Assembly (NCBI RefSeq): GCF_004365655.1
Contig: NZ_SOEO01000002.1
Location: 62,001 to 126,000 of the forward strand
Length of the DNA stretch: 64,000 bases
Direction of reading: 5' to 3'
DNA from: Epilithonimonas xixisoli
GTDB lineage: Bacteria > Bacteroidota > Bacteroidia > Flavobacteriales > Weeksellaceae
This document shows, piece after piece, positions 56,813-64,000 of the stretch. The notes under the pieces are model-generated. The model had not been told where the DNA came from, ran no database searches, and saw only the letters and a list, made by a program, of their open reading frames with translations. Every line of letters begins with the position of its first letter. The stretch's first letter is position 1. Made by a program: the position numbers and the translations under genes.

Positions 56813-58840
56813 ATGAAAAAACTTTACTTTCTATTCCTGCTTTCCAGCGTGTTTTATTTTTCCCAGAAGAGCGATTCAGTGGCTTTGATTTCGGAGGTCA
56901 AAATCGATGCTTACAAAAAACCCGTTTCATTTATTGCTTCTACCAAATCGGTTTCTGTGGTTTCGGAAAATCTGCTTTCTCAGAATCCGCCTGACCGATT
57001 GTTGGAATCTGTGAATCAAATCGCTGGTGCGAGGATGGAAGAACGTTCGCCGGGAAGCTACAGGATTGCGGTGCGAGGCAGTTCTTTGCGTTCGCCGTTT
57101 GGCGTTCGGAATGTGAAAGTTTATTTGGATGATTTTATTTTGTCTGATGCTTCGGGAAATACTTATTTTAATCAGATTTCGCCGGATTTAATTCATAAAA
57201 TCGAGATTTACAAAGGTCCGGAAAGTGGTGATTTTGGTGCGGTGACTGGCGGAACTTTGTTGCTTCAAACTCAGAATTCTGATGACCTGTCTTTGAATCT
57301 TTCGTCTGGAAGTTATGGGACTTTTAATGAAAGTATCAATTTTTCAAAGCAATTTGGAAAGCACTTTTTTCAGGTTTATCAAAACTATTACAGAACAGAT
57401 TCTTACCGAGAACAATCTGCGGTGGAGCGAAAACAGATTTTCACTAAGGACAATTTCAAATATTCTGAGAAAGGCGAATTGAAGGCGATGCTCCTCTTTT
57501 CGGATTTGGATTATGAAACGCCTGGCGGACTGACTTTGGCGCAGATGGAAGCTAACCGAAAACAAGCCCGACCAGCAACGGCAACGCTTCCCGGAGCGAA
57601 AGAACAAAATGCAGGAATTCGAAATAAAATGGTTTTGGCAGGACTTTCCAATCAATATCAATTGACAAACGGACTTTCACATTTTGTTTTGGTTCAAGGT
57701 TCTTATGTTGATTTTGAGAATCCTTTCATTACCAATTTTGAAAACCGTTTTGAAAGTAATTTTGCCTTGCGAACACATTTCAATTACGAGCAAAATTGGG
57801 ACAAGGTTTCTGCCGAATGGCGATTGGGTTACGAAGGTGCGACCAATCCAATCTTCATCAAAAACTTCGACAATAACCGTGGGACAGAAAGCAATCCGCA
57901 GAATTTTGATAAGCTGAGAAACAATTCTGGATTCTATTTTCTGTCGCAGAAATTGAATTTTAATGAGCGGTTATTTACTGATATTTCCATTAGTTTAAAT
58001 TCTAATGCTTACAAATGGGAAAAGATTTTTCCGACTTCGGAAACTGGAAATGTGAAATTTAAAAACCAATGGTTGCCGAATTTTGGGATGACCTATGTTT
58101 TGGATAAAGGATTTTCTCTGAGAGGAAAAATCGGAAAAGGAAATTCGGCGCCGACGAATGAGGAGATTCGTTCTTCTAATCAGGAATTCAATTTCAATCT
58201 CGTTCCGGAATATGGCTGGAATAAGGAAATTGGTGTGCGGAAACAATTTGGAAATACCATTTTTGTGGAATTTAATTACTTTGATTTCCGAATGAAGGAT
58301 GCGATTGTCCGAAGGCAGAATGAAGCCGGACAGGAATATTTTGTGAACCAGGGAAATACCGTTCAGAAAGGTTGGGAATTTCTTTTGGAATCGAAAAGAT
58401 TTGATTTAAAGAATGAGATTTTGAGTCACTTCAAATTCAGATTTTCGGGAAGCATTTATGATTTTAAATTTAAAAATTATATCCAAGGAAGTTCTGACTT
58501 TTCAGGAAATGCTTTGACCGGCGTTCCGAAAACCACCATCAACAGTTTGTTGAATTTTACTTTCTTTAAAAAATTAGCCGTTGATTATTCTCAATTTCTG
58601 ACTTCAAAAATTCCTTTGACAGATTCGAATTCTGTTTGGTCTGAACCGAGTCTGGTTTCGAATATCCAATTCCGATATCCTATTAAATTCGAAAAATCCA
58701 GGCTGGATTTGTTTTTCCAAATTCAGAATTTGTACAATGAGGAATATGTTTTGGGATTTGACATCAATGCTTTTGGAAACCGATTTTACAATCCATCGGC
58801 AAAACGGAATTTTGTGGTGGGAGCGACTATTGAATTATAA
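56813..58840 (+). CDS. TonB-dependent outer-membrane receptor
   Basis: 675 residues from ATG 56813 (upstream in-frame TTG rejected). A signal peptide (LYFLFLLSSVFYFSQ) leads into a plug domain (VVSENLLSQNPPDRLLESVN, IAVRGSSLRSPFGVRNVKVY, IEIYKGPESGDFGAVTGGTL). A beta-barrel of ~520 residues ends ...YNPSAKRNFVVGATIEL. There is no CarboxypepD_reg domain, unlike SusC. Substrate unknown; siderophore or cobalamin-type uptake is usual for this size. Confidence 0.93.
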   Translation: MKKLYFLFLLSSVFYFSQKSDSVALISEVKIDAYKKPVSFIASTKSVSVVSENLLSQNPPDRLLESVNQIAGARMEERSPGSYRIAVRGSSLRSPFGVRNVKVYLDDFILSDASGNTYFNQISPDLIHKIEIYKGPESGDFGAVTGGTLLLQTQNSDDLSLNLSSGSYGTFNESINFSKQFGKHFFQVYQNYYRTDSYREQSAVERKQIFTKDNFKYSEKGELKAMLLFSDLDYETPGGLTLAQMEANRKQARPATATLPGAKEQNAGIRNKMVLAGLSNQYQLTNGLSHFVLVQGSYVDFENPFITNFENRFESNFALRTHFNYEQNWDKVSAEWRLGYEGATNPIFIKNFDNNRGTESNPQNFDKLRNNSGFYFLSQKLNFNERLFTDISISLNSNAYKWEKIFPTSETGNVKFKNQWLPNFGMTYVLDKGFSLRGKIGKGNSAPTNEEIRSSNQEFNFNLVPEYGWNKEIGVRKQFGNTIFVEFNYFDFRMKDAIVRRQNEAGQEYFVNQGNTVQKGWEFLLESKRFDLKNEILSHFKFRFSGSIYDFKFKNYIQGSSDFSGNALTGVPKTTINSLLNFTFFKKLAVDYSQFLTSKIPLTDSNSVWSEPSLVSNIQFRYPIKFEKSRLDLFFQIQNLYNEEYVLGFDINAFGNRFYNPSAKRNFVVGATIEL

Positions 58841-58856
58841 TTTAAACTGAAAAATG

Positions 58857-58930
58857 TCTCGCAGATTTTCTTGATTATGCAGATTAATTTCAAGCATTTT
58901 TTATCTGCTAAACCTGCCTGATTTGCGAGA
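58857..58930. repeat. Family F hairpin
   Basis: TCTCGCAGATT..ATGCAGATTAA pairs imperfectly with ATCTGCTAAACCTG..TTTGCGAGA. It sits between convergent genes and may help terminate both. Confidence 0.65.
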
Positions 58931-58933
58931 ACT

Positions 58934-59692
58934 TTAAAATTTCTCAGTCAGATATTTCCAATAACGTTTCGGCACGTGTTGGACGTGGAGTTTGATATTT
59001 TTCCGTTCCTTAATATTTGTCTTCGTGAAATAACTTTTCCAAAGTTCCTGATAATTGATTTCTTCATCGTGGAATTTTTGCTGGTATTGATTCAAGTTGA
59101 ACGATGAATCCGGATAGAAAAATTCACAATCCTCCAAATCATAAAACAATCCGTAATGGCGCTTGAGGTCATAAATCATCCACTTTTGGTCGGCGTAACG
59201 GTCTTTGAAATGTTTCCGGATTAAAGGCAGAACATCAAAATCAGGGTCAATCTTGGCGAAATAAATATCATCCTTCATCTTCTCAAACCTTACAAACGCA
59301 GTCATTCGATGGCGTTCTCGACTTACTGATTTACAAATTTTTGAGATTTGAAGAATATCATCATTAGCGAAATTCTGCAAAACATTATTCTCAGGACTTT
59401 TAATGGATTGTTGGATGGCGGAAAAAATCAAATCTTCAGATTCCGGAAGTTCTGAGAGGAAAACCATCAACAATTGTTTGATTCCTGATTTTCCAATGCT
59501 TGTTTCTAATTTCTTTAAAACTCTGTCAGATTTTTCGTTTTGAGTCACAACCTCGTGAATCTCAGCGAACATATTTTCCTGCTGGAATCTTTCTCTGTTT
59601 CGGATTTCGACATCATTGTACTTGTATTCAAACACTTCGAATACTGCGGTTAAAAGTCCGTCGAAACTGCCGTCGTAGAGAAGGGTTGTCAT
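58934..59692 (-). CDS. TIGR03915/DUF4130 family putative DNA metabolism protein
   Basis: 252 residues. The start MTTLLYDGSFDGLLTAVFEV and the conserved RERHRMTAFVRFEKM, FAKIDPDFDVLPLIRKHFKD and VPKRYWKYLTEKF identify the family, which is encoded beside a radical-SAM protein (TIGR03916) and linked with uracil-DNA-glycosylase-like domains. Here there is no fused glycosylase domain. The partner gene is at 62141 on the same strand, separated by two rightward genes. Confidence 0.9.
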   Translation of the reverse strand: MTTLLYDGSFDGLLTAVFEVFEYKYNDVEIRNRERFQQENMFAEIHEVVTQNEKSDRVLKKLETSIGKSGIKQLLMVFLSELPESEDLIFSAIQQSIKSPENNVLQNFANDDILQISKICKSVSRERHRMTAFVRFEKMKDDIYFAKIDPDFDVLPLIRKHFKDRYADQKWMIYDLKRHYGLFYDLEDCEFFYPDSSFNLNQYQQKFHDEEINYQELWKSYFTKTNIKERKNIKLHVQHVPKRYWKYLTEKF

Positions 59693-59828
59693 TTTTGGGT
59701 TTTCTAAGTTTTTATTAGCTCAAAAGTCTTTCCAAAGCTTTATCAGAAACAAAAGTTTATTAAATTTACATTCTGGAACAGTTTTCCAAATTTACGACAG
59801 AATATATTTTAAAACAGAAAATCATACA

Positions 59829-60650
59829 ATGAATTCAGTAATCATAAAGCCAAAAAATGAGATTCTGAAAAACTATGTTCAGTATTTTCTGTTCTTCGAA
59901 AAGACCAATCCCGATTTTTTAACGTACACCACTTTTCCCAACAGCAATCTGTGTCTCGCCATTTATAAGGAAAATAAAATTTCTTATAACAATCAAAATA
60001 ATTTGTGCGAAGTGAACGTTGGAAATGCTTTTACAAGTCGGTTTTACGGATTTCATAAAAAACCTTTCCAGGTGAATATTGACTCTTCTCTCAGCCAGAT
60101 TTGTATTATTTTTCAGCCTTCTGCGTTAAGAGCTTTTACCAAAGAATCTTACGATGAACTGATGTTTTCCGATTCTGTTTTTGATGAAATATTCTCTTCG
60201 GATAAAAATGTTTTAGAAAAAACATTTGAAATAACTGATTTCTCGGAACGCGCGGAAGAACTGGAAATTCTGCTTCTTAAAAAATTGAATAATTCTATTT
60301 CAGATAAAATGAAAGAAGCTTTGATGCTCATTAATCAAAATAATATGATTAGTATCGATGAACTTTCAAAAAATCTTAAAATCAGTAAGGCAACATTGTT
60401 CCGGCTTTTCAAAAATAATCTGGGACAAAATCCAAAATCTTACCTTAAAACATTACGTTTCAGAAATATATTGAGTGACCTTTCTCAACCCAATAATTCT
60501 TTAACGACGGTCGCTTATCAGAATCAGTTTTATGACCAAGCTCATTTCATCAAAGATTTCAAAATGTTTTCAGGATTTTCGCCCAAAAAATTAGCGGAGA
60601 AAATCTCCGTGAATCAAAAAGATTTGACTTGGATTTACAATAAAGATTAA
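59829..60650 (+). CDS. AraC family transcriptional regulator
   Basis: 273 residues. The N-terminal ~150 residues are a DUF6597-like or cupin-like sensor (ILKNYVQYFLFFEKTNPDFL). The C-terminal double HTH shows ISIDELSKNLKISKATLFRL followed by FKNNLGQNPKSYLKTLRF and YDQAHFIKDFKMFSGFSPKK. It is divergent from the DUF4130 gene and 63 bp upstream of the S41 peptidase gene, so it may regulate either. Confidence 0.92.
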   Translation: MNSVIIKPKNEILKNYVQYFLFFEKTNPDFLTYTTFPNSNLCLAIYKENKISYNNQNNLCEVNVGNAFTSRFYGFHKKPFQVNIDSSLSQICIIFQPSALRAFTKESYDELMFSDSVFDEIFSSDKNVLEKTFEITDFSERAEELEILLLKKLNNSISDKMKEALMLINQNNMISIDELSKNLKISKATLFRLFKNNLGQNPKSYLKTLRFRNILSDLSQPNNSLTTVAYQNQFYDQAHFIKDFKMFSGFSPKKLAEKISVNQKDLTWIYNKD

Positions 60651-60713
60651 AATTGAATGATTTTTACAATTTTTGAAACTCAGAAATGATTTCTTTTGCT
60701 GAAAATTTTATCA

Positions 60714-62144
60714 ATGAAAACCAAAGTCTTTTTATTTTTCGCTCTTTTTTTATTTTTCGGTTTCACTAATGCACAGACAAAATGCAGTTGTAATGAGACT
60801 TTGCAAAAAATAATTTCAAAGATTGAAAGCGAATATCCTGGTTTTGATATTAAAACTAAAGACAAATTATTATACAATAGCGTTAAAGAAAATGCGATAA
60901 AAGCTTCTGCTGAAGCTAAATCTGACGACAATTGTCTGGAAATACTGAAAAGCTATACCGGATTTTTCAAAGACAGACATATTTGGGTTCTTCCAAATGG
61001 AAATTCAACACCACAAATTGCTAATAATGTTTCCTCAAAAAATGTATCGAAACCTCTTAATATTAATCTTGGTAAATTTAAGAAAGAAGTTCAAACTCAG
61101 AAAAACAGTTTCGAAGGAATTTGGAAAGATGATAGTTATGAGATTGGAATCAAAAAGCTAAATGAAAAAGAATCTGTTGGTTTTATCATAAAAGCGAACC
61201 CAAAATTTTGGAAACCAAACGAAGTGAAATTACGATTATTCTCAGACGGAACTTATGAATATTATATGCAAGACCATTCTTCGCAAAAAGGGACATACAA
61301 AATGATTGACAATAGTCTTTTGTATTTTGATGATATCAAATCTGCATTTACAAAAAGTTTTCCTCAGTCAAATTTGAATGAAAACGAAATTGAGGACAAA
61401 ATAAATGAAATCAATGGTTTTTACATCAAAAAACTGACTCCTAAAACCACAATCATCAAAATGCAGTATTTCAGTTATATGTTTGTCAATACGATTGAAA
61501 AGCTGATTGAAAAGAATAAAACGTTATTGGAAAATTCGGAATTCCTAATCATCGATGTGAGAGATAACGGTGGCGGAACAGATAATGCATATCAAAAAAT
61601 TCTGCCTTATCTGGTAACAAATTCTGTGCGAAATGTTGGAGCAGAATATTTGGCTTCTCCTACTTTAATTAAAACAATGGAAAATTATTTACTCGGAGTA
61701 AAAAAAGACAGCATAAAAAACAAAGATGAAATCAGCGATATCAATAGCAGACTAAAATTGCTAAAAGCCAATCTTGGAAAATATGTTAATTATAATCAAA
61801 ACAAAGTCAATATCAGCTCGGTTTCTCCTGCCGTTAAAAGCCCTTCTCAAATTGTCGTTTTAGCCAATAATCATACAGGAAGTGCGGCCGAAAATTTTCT
61901 TTTAAATGCTAAACAAAGTAAGAAAGTGAAACTTATGGGAATCCCATCTTCAGGCGTTTTGGACTATGCTAATGCGATGTTTTTTGAATACGGATGTGAC
62001 AATTATAAACTTTTGATGCCGACTTACAAATCTTTCAGATTGCCAGATTATCCAATTGATAATATCGGAGTTCAGCCGGATATTTATCTTGATGAAAGCG
62101 TTGAAAATTGGGAGAAATTTGCAGTTGATTATTTGGAAAATTAA
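60714..62144 (+). CDS. S41 family peptidase, exported
   Basis: 476 residues from ATG 60714; a signal peptide (VFLFFALFLFFGFTNAQ) predicts periplasmic location. The tail-specific protease fold is seen in FLIIDVRDNGGGTDNAYQKI and the nucleophile Ser390 in NHTGSAAENFLLNAKQSKKV. No PDZ domain is obvious. The central part holds a ~90-residue insert with DGTYEYYMQDHSSQKGTYKM. Its stop codon overlaps the stop of the convergent radical-SAM gene (62141-62144). Confidence 0.88.
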   Translation: MKTKVFLFFALFLFFGFTNAQTKCSCNETLQKIISKIESEYPGFDIKTKDKLLYNSVKENAIKASAEAKSDDNCLEILKSYTGFFKDRHIWVLPNGNSTPQIANNVSSKNVSKPLNINLGKFKKEVQTQKNSFEGIWKDDSYEIGIKKLNEKESVGFIIKANPKFWKPNEVKLRLFSDGTYEYYMQDHSSQKGTYKMIDNSLLYFDDIKSAFTKSFPQSNLNENEIEDKINEINGFYIKKLTPKTTIIKMQYFSYMFVNTIEKLIEKNKTLLENSEFLIIDVRDNGGGTDNAYQKILPYLVTNSVRNVGAEYLASPTLIKTMENYLLGVKKDSIKNKDEISDINSRLKLLKANLGKYVNYNQNKVNISSVSPAVKSPSQIVVLANNHTGSAAENFLLNAKQSKKVKLMGIPSSGVLDYANAMFFEYGCDNYKLLMPTYKSFRLPDYPIDNIGVQPDIYLDESVENWEKFAVDYLEN

Positions 62145-63397
62145 AACAAAGTCAATTGCTGAGAAAACTGATTTTGAAATTTTGATTGACTTCCACCGAT
62201 AATTAATTTCCTCAAATTCAAATCGGTCAAATGTTTCAAAAATGGATTGCCGTAACTGAAATCAATAAAATATTTTGCGCGATTGACAGCGGCGCCTAAC
62301 TTTTTCAAGTTATCAATATTCAAAACTTGGAAACGTCTGGAGCTGACAATTTTCATCGCCGTTTTCACACCAATTCCCGGGATTCTTAGAATCATTTTGT
62401 AATCTGCTGTTTGAAGATTGACTGGAAATTGTTCGAGATGTCTCAAAGCCCAACTCAATTTCGGGTCAACTTCCAAATCCAAAAATGGCATATTGGAATC
62501 CAAAATCTCATCCGCTTTGAAACCATAAAAACGCATCAACCAATCGGATTGATACAATCGATTTTCCCTCAAAACAGGAACTTCCGCCGTGATTGCCGGC
62601 AAACGATTGTCCACAGTTACAGGAATATAACCCGAATAATAGACGCGTTTCATCCCATAATTTTGATAGAAATGGTCAGCAACTTTGATGATTTGCAAAT
62701 CATTTTCATTGGTTGCGCCGACAATCATTTGTGTGGATTGTCCGGCTGGAGCGAACTTCGGAACACTTTTGATAGTTTTTTTCTCGTCCTTGTATTGTTG
62801 AATTCCTTTTTGCACGATTCGCATTGGTTGCAACATATCTTCCCGATTTTTATCAGGCGCCAGAAGCTTCAATCCAGATTCAGTCGGAATTTCTAGGTTT
62901 ACGGAAAGTCGGTCCGCGTAAAGTGCGGCTTCCTGCATCAAAATATCACTCGCTCCCGGAATCGATTTGAGGTGAATGTAACCGTTGAAGTTATGTTCGT
63001 TTCTCAATTTTTTCGCCACCCGGACCAAACGTTCCATCGTCGTGTCCGCATCTTTGAAAATCCCAGAACTTAGAAATAAACCTTCGATATAATTTCGGCG
63101 GTAAAAACTGATGGTCAAATCCACCACTTCTTCCACTGTGAAAGCGGCGCGTTTGATGTCATTTGATTTTCTGGAAACGCAATAGATGCAATCGTAAATA
63201 CAATGGTTGGTCAAAAGGATTTTGAGAAGCGAAACACATCGCCCATCCTCTGTATATGTATGACAAATTCCGCTGGCAGAACTGTCGCCCAATCCGCCAT
63301 TGTTTTTTCTTTTTCCGCCACTTGATGAGCAAGAAACGTCGTACTTAGCAGCATCGGCAAGTATTTCCAGTTTTTCTTTTGTGCGGTCAAAGTTCAT
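62141..63397 (-). CDS. Putative DNA modification/repair radical SAM protein (TIGR03916)
   Basis: 418 residues. The cluster motif NHCIYDCIYC (Cys66, Cys70, Cys73; CxxxCxxC) lies after a conserved N-terminal Cys region (Cys23, Cys45, Cys54). The C-terminal part has a helix-hairpin-helix DNA-binding motif, RIPGIGVKTAMKIVSSRRF (~338-356). The family is named from its association with DUF4130/UDG-like partners; the reaction is unknown. A TATTTTTG promoter lies at 63444-63451. The DUF4130 partner is 2.4 kb downstream, with two opposite-strand genes between. Confidence 0.93.
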   Translation of the reverse strand: MNFDRTKEKLEILADAAKYDVSCSSSGGKRKNNGGLGDSSASGICHTYTEDGRCVSLLKILLTNHCIYDCIYCVSRKSNDIKRAAFTVEEVVDLTISFYRRNYIEGLFLSSGIFKDADTTMERLVRVAKKLRNEHNFNGYIHLKSIPGASDILMQEAALYADRLSVNLEIPTESGLKLLAPDKNREDMLQPMRIVQKGIQQYKDEKKTIKSVPKFAPAGQSTQMIVGATNENDLQIIKVADHFYQNYGMKRVYYSGYIPVTVDNRLPAITAEVPVLRENRLYQSDWLMRFYGFKADEILDSNMPFLDLEVDPKLSWALRHLEQFPVNLQTADYKMILRIPGIGVKTAMKIVSSRRFQVLNIDNLKKLGAAVNRAKYFIDFSYGNPFLKHLTDLNLRKLIIGGSQSKFQNQFSQQLTLF

Positions 63398-63443
63398 ATT
63401 TGGGAGGATTTTATTTAGAAAAAATTATGTTCTAAATGAATGT

Positions 63444-63451
63444 CAAAAATA
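63444..63451 (-). promoter_or_regulatory. -7 promoter element of the radical-SAM gene
   Basis: Minus-strand TATTTTTG, TAnnTTTG match, 46 bp before the start codon. Confidence 0.55.
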
Positions 63452-63529
63452 AAACCATTTGAGGGAATTGTTGATAGATATTTTGAATTAAGTTACTAAC
63501 AGAAAGTTTTGATTTTAATTTCAAAAACT

Positions 63530-64000
63530 TTAGTAGAAATCAAAATCACTTTCTTTAAGTACAACATTTTGAGTGGTATTTTGATTACTATTGGTTGCTG
63601 GAAGTATAACCTTTGCCATCTGCCTTTTATTGTCCACAGATCTTAATATAAAAAGAGGCTCATTATAATTTTTGGTTCTGTAGAGTCTTTTTACAGCACT
63701 GCCTTTTTCATAAATAAAATAAGAATCATCTTGAAATGTATTTGTTGTCCCGTGATTTATCAATAAAGGAAAAACCGAAATGTCTTGTGTGTTGAACGTC
63801 ACGTCGCAAGGATACAAATTAAACATTCGATTGTTATCATAAATAAAATTAGAGCCAATATTCGTGATTTCAACACCATTCTCATTTTCGCCAAAATATT
63901 TTTGTTCGGTCACAGGAGAAGGTTTAATTACCAATTTGTAAAAATCCCCATTTCCAGTACTCGTAAAAGTCTTCTGATAGTTCCCATTTACATCTGTTGT
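63530..64000 (-). CDS. C-terminal part of a larger protein, unknown (5' end outside window)
   Basis: The frame is open to the right edge, so the visible 156 residues are the C-terminal end. It begins TTDVNGNYQKTFTSTGNGDF, a pattern like Ig-like/CNA-B or carboxypeptidase-regulatory beta-sandwiches in exported Bacteroidota proteins, and ends NVVLKESDFDFY. No sorting domain is visible. Function unknown. Confidence 0.6.
   Translation of the reverse strand, partial: TTDVNGNYQKTFTSTGNGDFYKLVIKPSPVTEQKYFGENENGVEITNIGSNFIYDNNRMFNLYPCDVTFNTQDISVFPLLINHGTTNTFQDDSYFIYEKGSAVKRLYRTKNYNEPLFILRSVDNKRQMAKVILPATNSNQNTTQNVVLKESDFDFY

Overview
The window looks like a chromosomal stretch of a Bacteroidota member, most likely a Chryseobacterium-type flavobacterium (family Weeksellaceae). 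The evidence is a low-GC genome, proteins with type IX secretion (T9SS) C-terminal domains, a TonB-dependent receptor, promoters of the Bacteroidota TAnnTTTG type, almost no Shine-Dalgarno sequences, and many intergenic hairpin repeats of the kind common in these genomes. The genus is an inference from protein flavour; no 16S gene is present.

Layout. (1) 1-5711: the distal end of a prophage: a partial tail tip protein, three small membrane/coiled-coil proteins and a GH19 endolysin (a lysis cassette), two tail-fibre genes and two small genes. It stops about 150 bp from the 3' end of tRNA-Met(CAU) at 5860-5933. (2) 5980-44760: mostly housekeeping and metabolic genes. These are a TlpA-like thioredoxin, a T9SS cargo protein, clpX/HIT/greA, a Rieske-like lipoprotein with dtd, folB, nadA/gmk/yicC, lpxK/purine nucleoside phosphorylase, dinB, a cytoplasmic and a secreted GH13 amylase, a deoC/ALDH16 deoxyribose module with an Lrp regulator, an M3 peptidase, hutH with a secreted amidohydrolase, and several small enzymes. 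(3) about 44900-55800: a Mu-like transposable element with CI-type repressor, Cro/Ner-like protein, MuA-like DDE transposase, MuB-like ATPase, baseplate V and hub (D) proteins, and several unknown small genes, but no recognisable head, portal, terminase, sheath or tape-measure genes. (4) 56160-64000: yceI, a TonB receptor, and a radical-SAM/DUF4130 DNA-repair-type pair split by an AraC regulator and an S41 peptidase.

Repeats are the most striking layer. Family A is a REP-like imperfect hairpin of about 85-105 bp with inner TTTTTTG/CAAAAAA arms (14233, 20303, 21685, 32499, 55966). Family B contains GCTCCTACGGAGC palindromes and includes a 205-bp tandem duplication at 43552-43935. Family C consists of perfect hairpins with 16-bp arms, a GTTT/AAAC core and covarying outer arms (13595, 32698, 34932). 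Family D carries CGCAAAG motifs (14079, 21523). Family E is a short element, CTTCGA..CTCAG..TGACAA, that lies between genes and also inside two coding sequences (M3 peptidase, ALDH16 linker) and at the 3' end of a third (folB). Family F has CTCGCAGATT arms (41803, 58857). Family G is a TGTCATTCCG hairpin (55870). A 15-unit, 21-bp minisatellite lies at 43240-43554.

How genes work together. DeoC and ALDH16 should turn deoxyribose-5-phosphate into glyceraldehyde-3-phosphate, acetaldehyde and then acetate. The two amylases split starch breakdown between cell surface and cytoplasm. GreA/HIT/ClpX, NadA/Gmk/YicC and LpxK/PNP form compact co-directional sets. The strongest leads for new biology are the family E insertions into proteins, the covarying hairpins, the headless Mu-like element with its unknown cargo, and the split radical-SAM repair pair.
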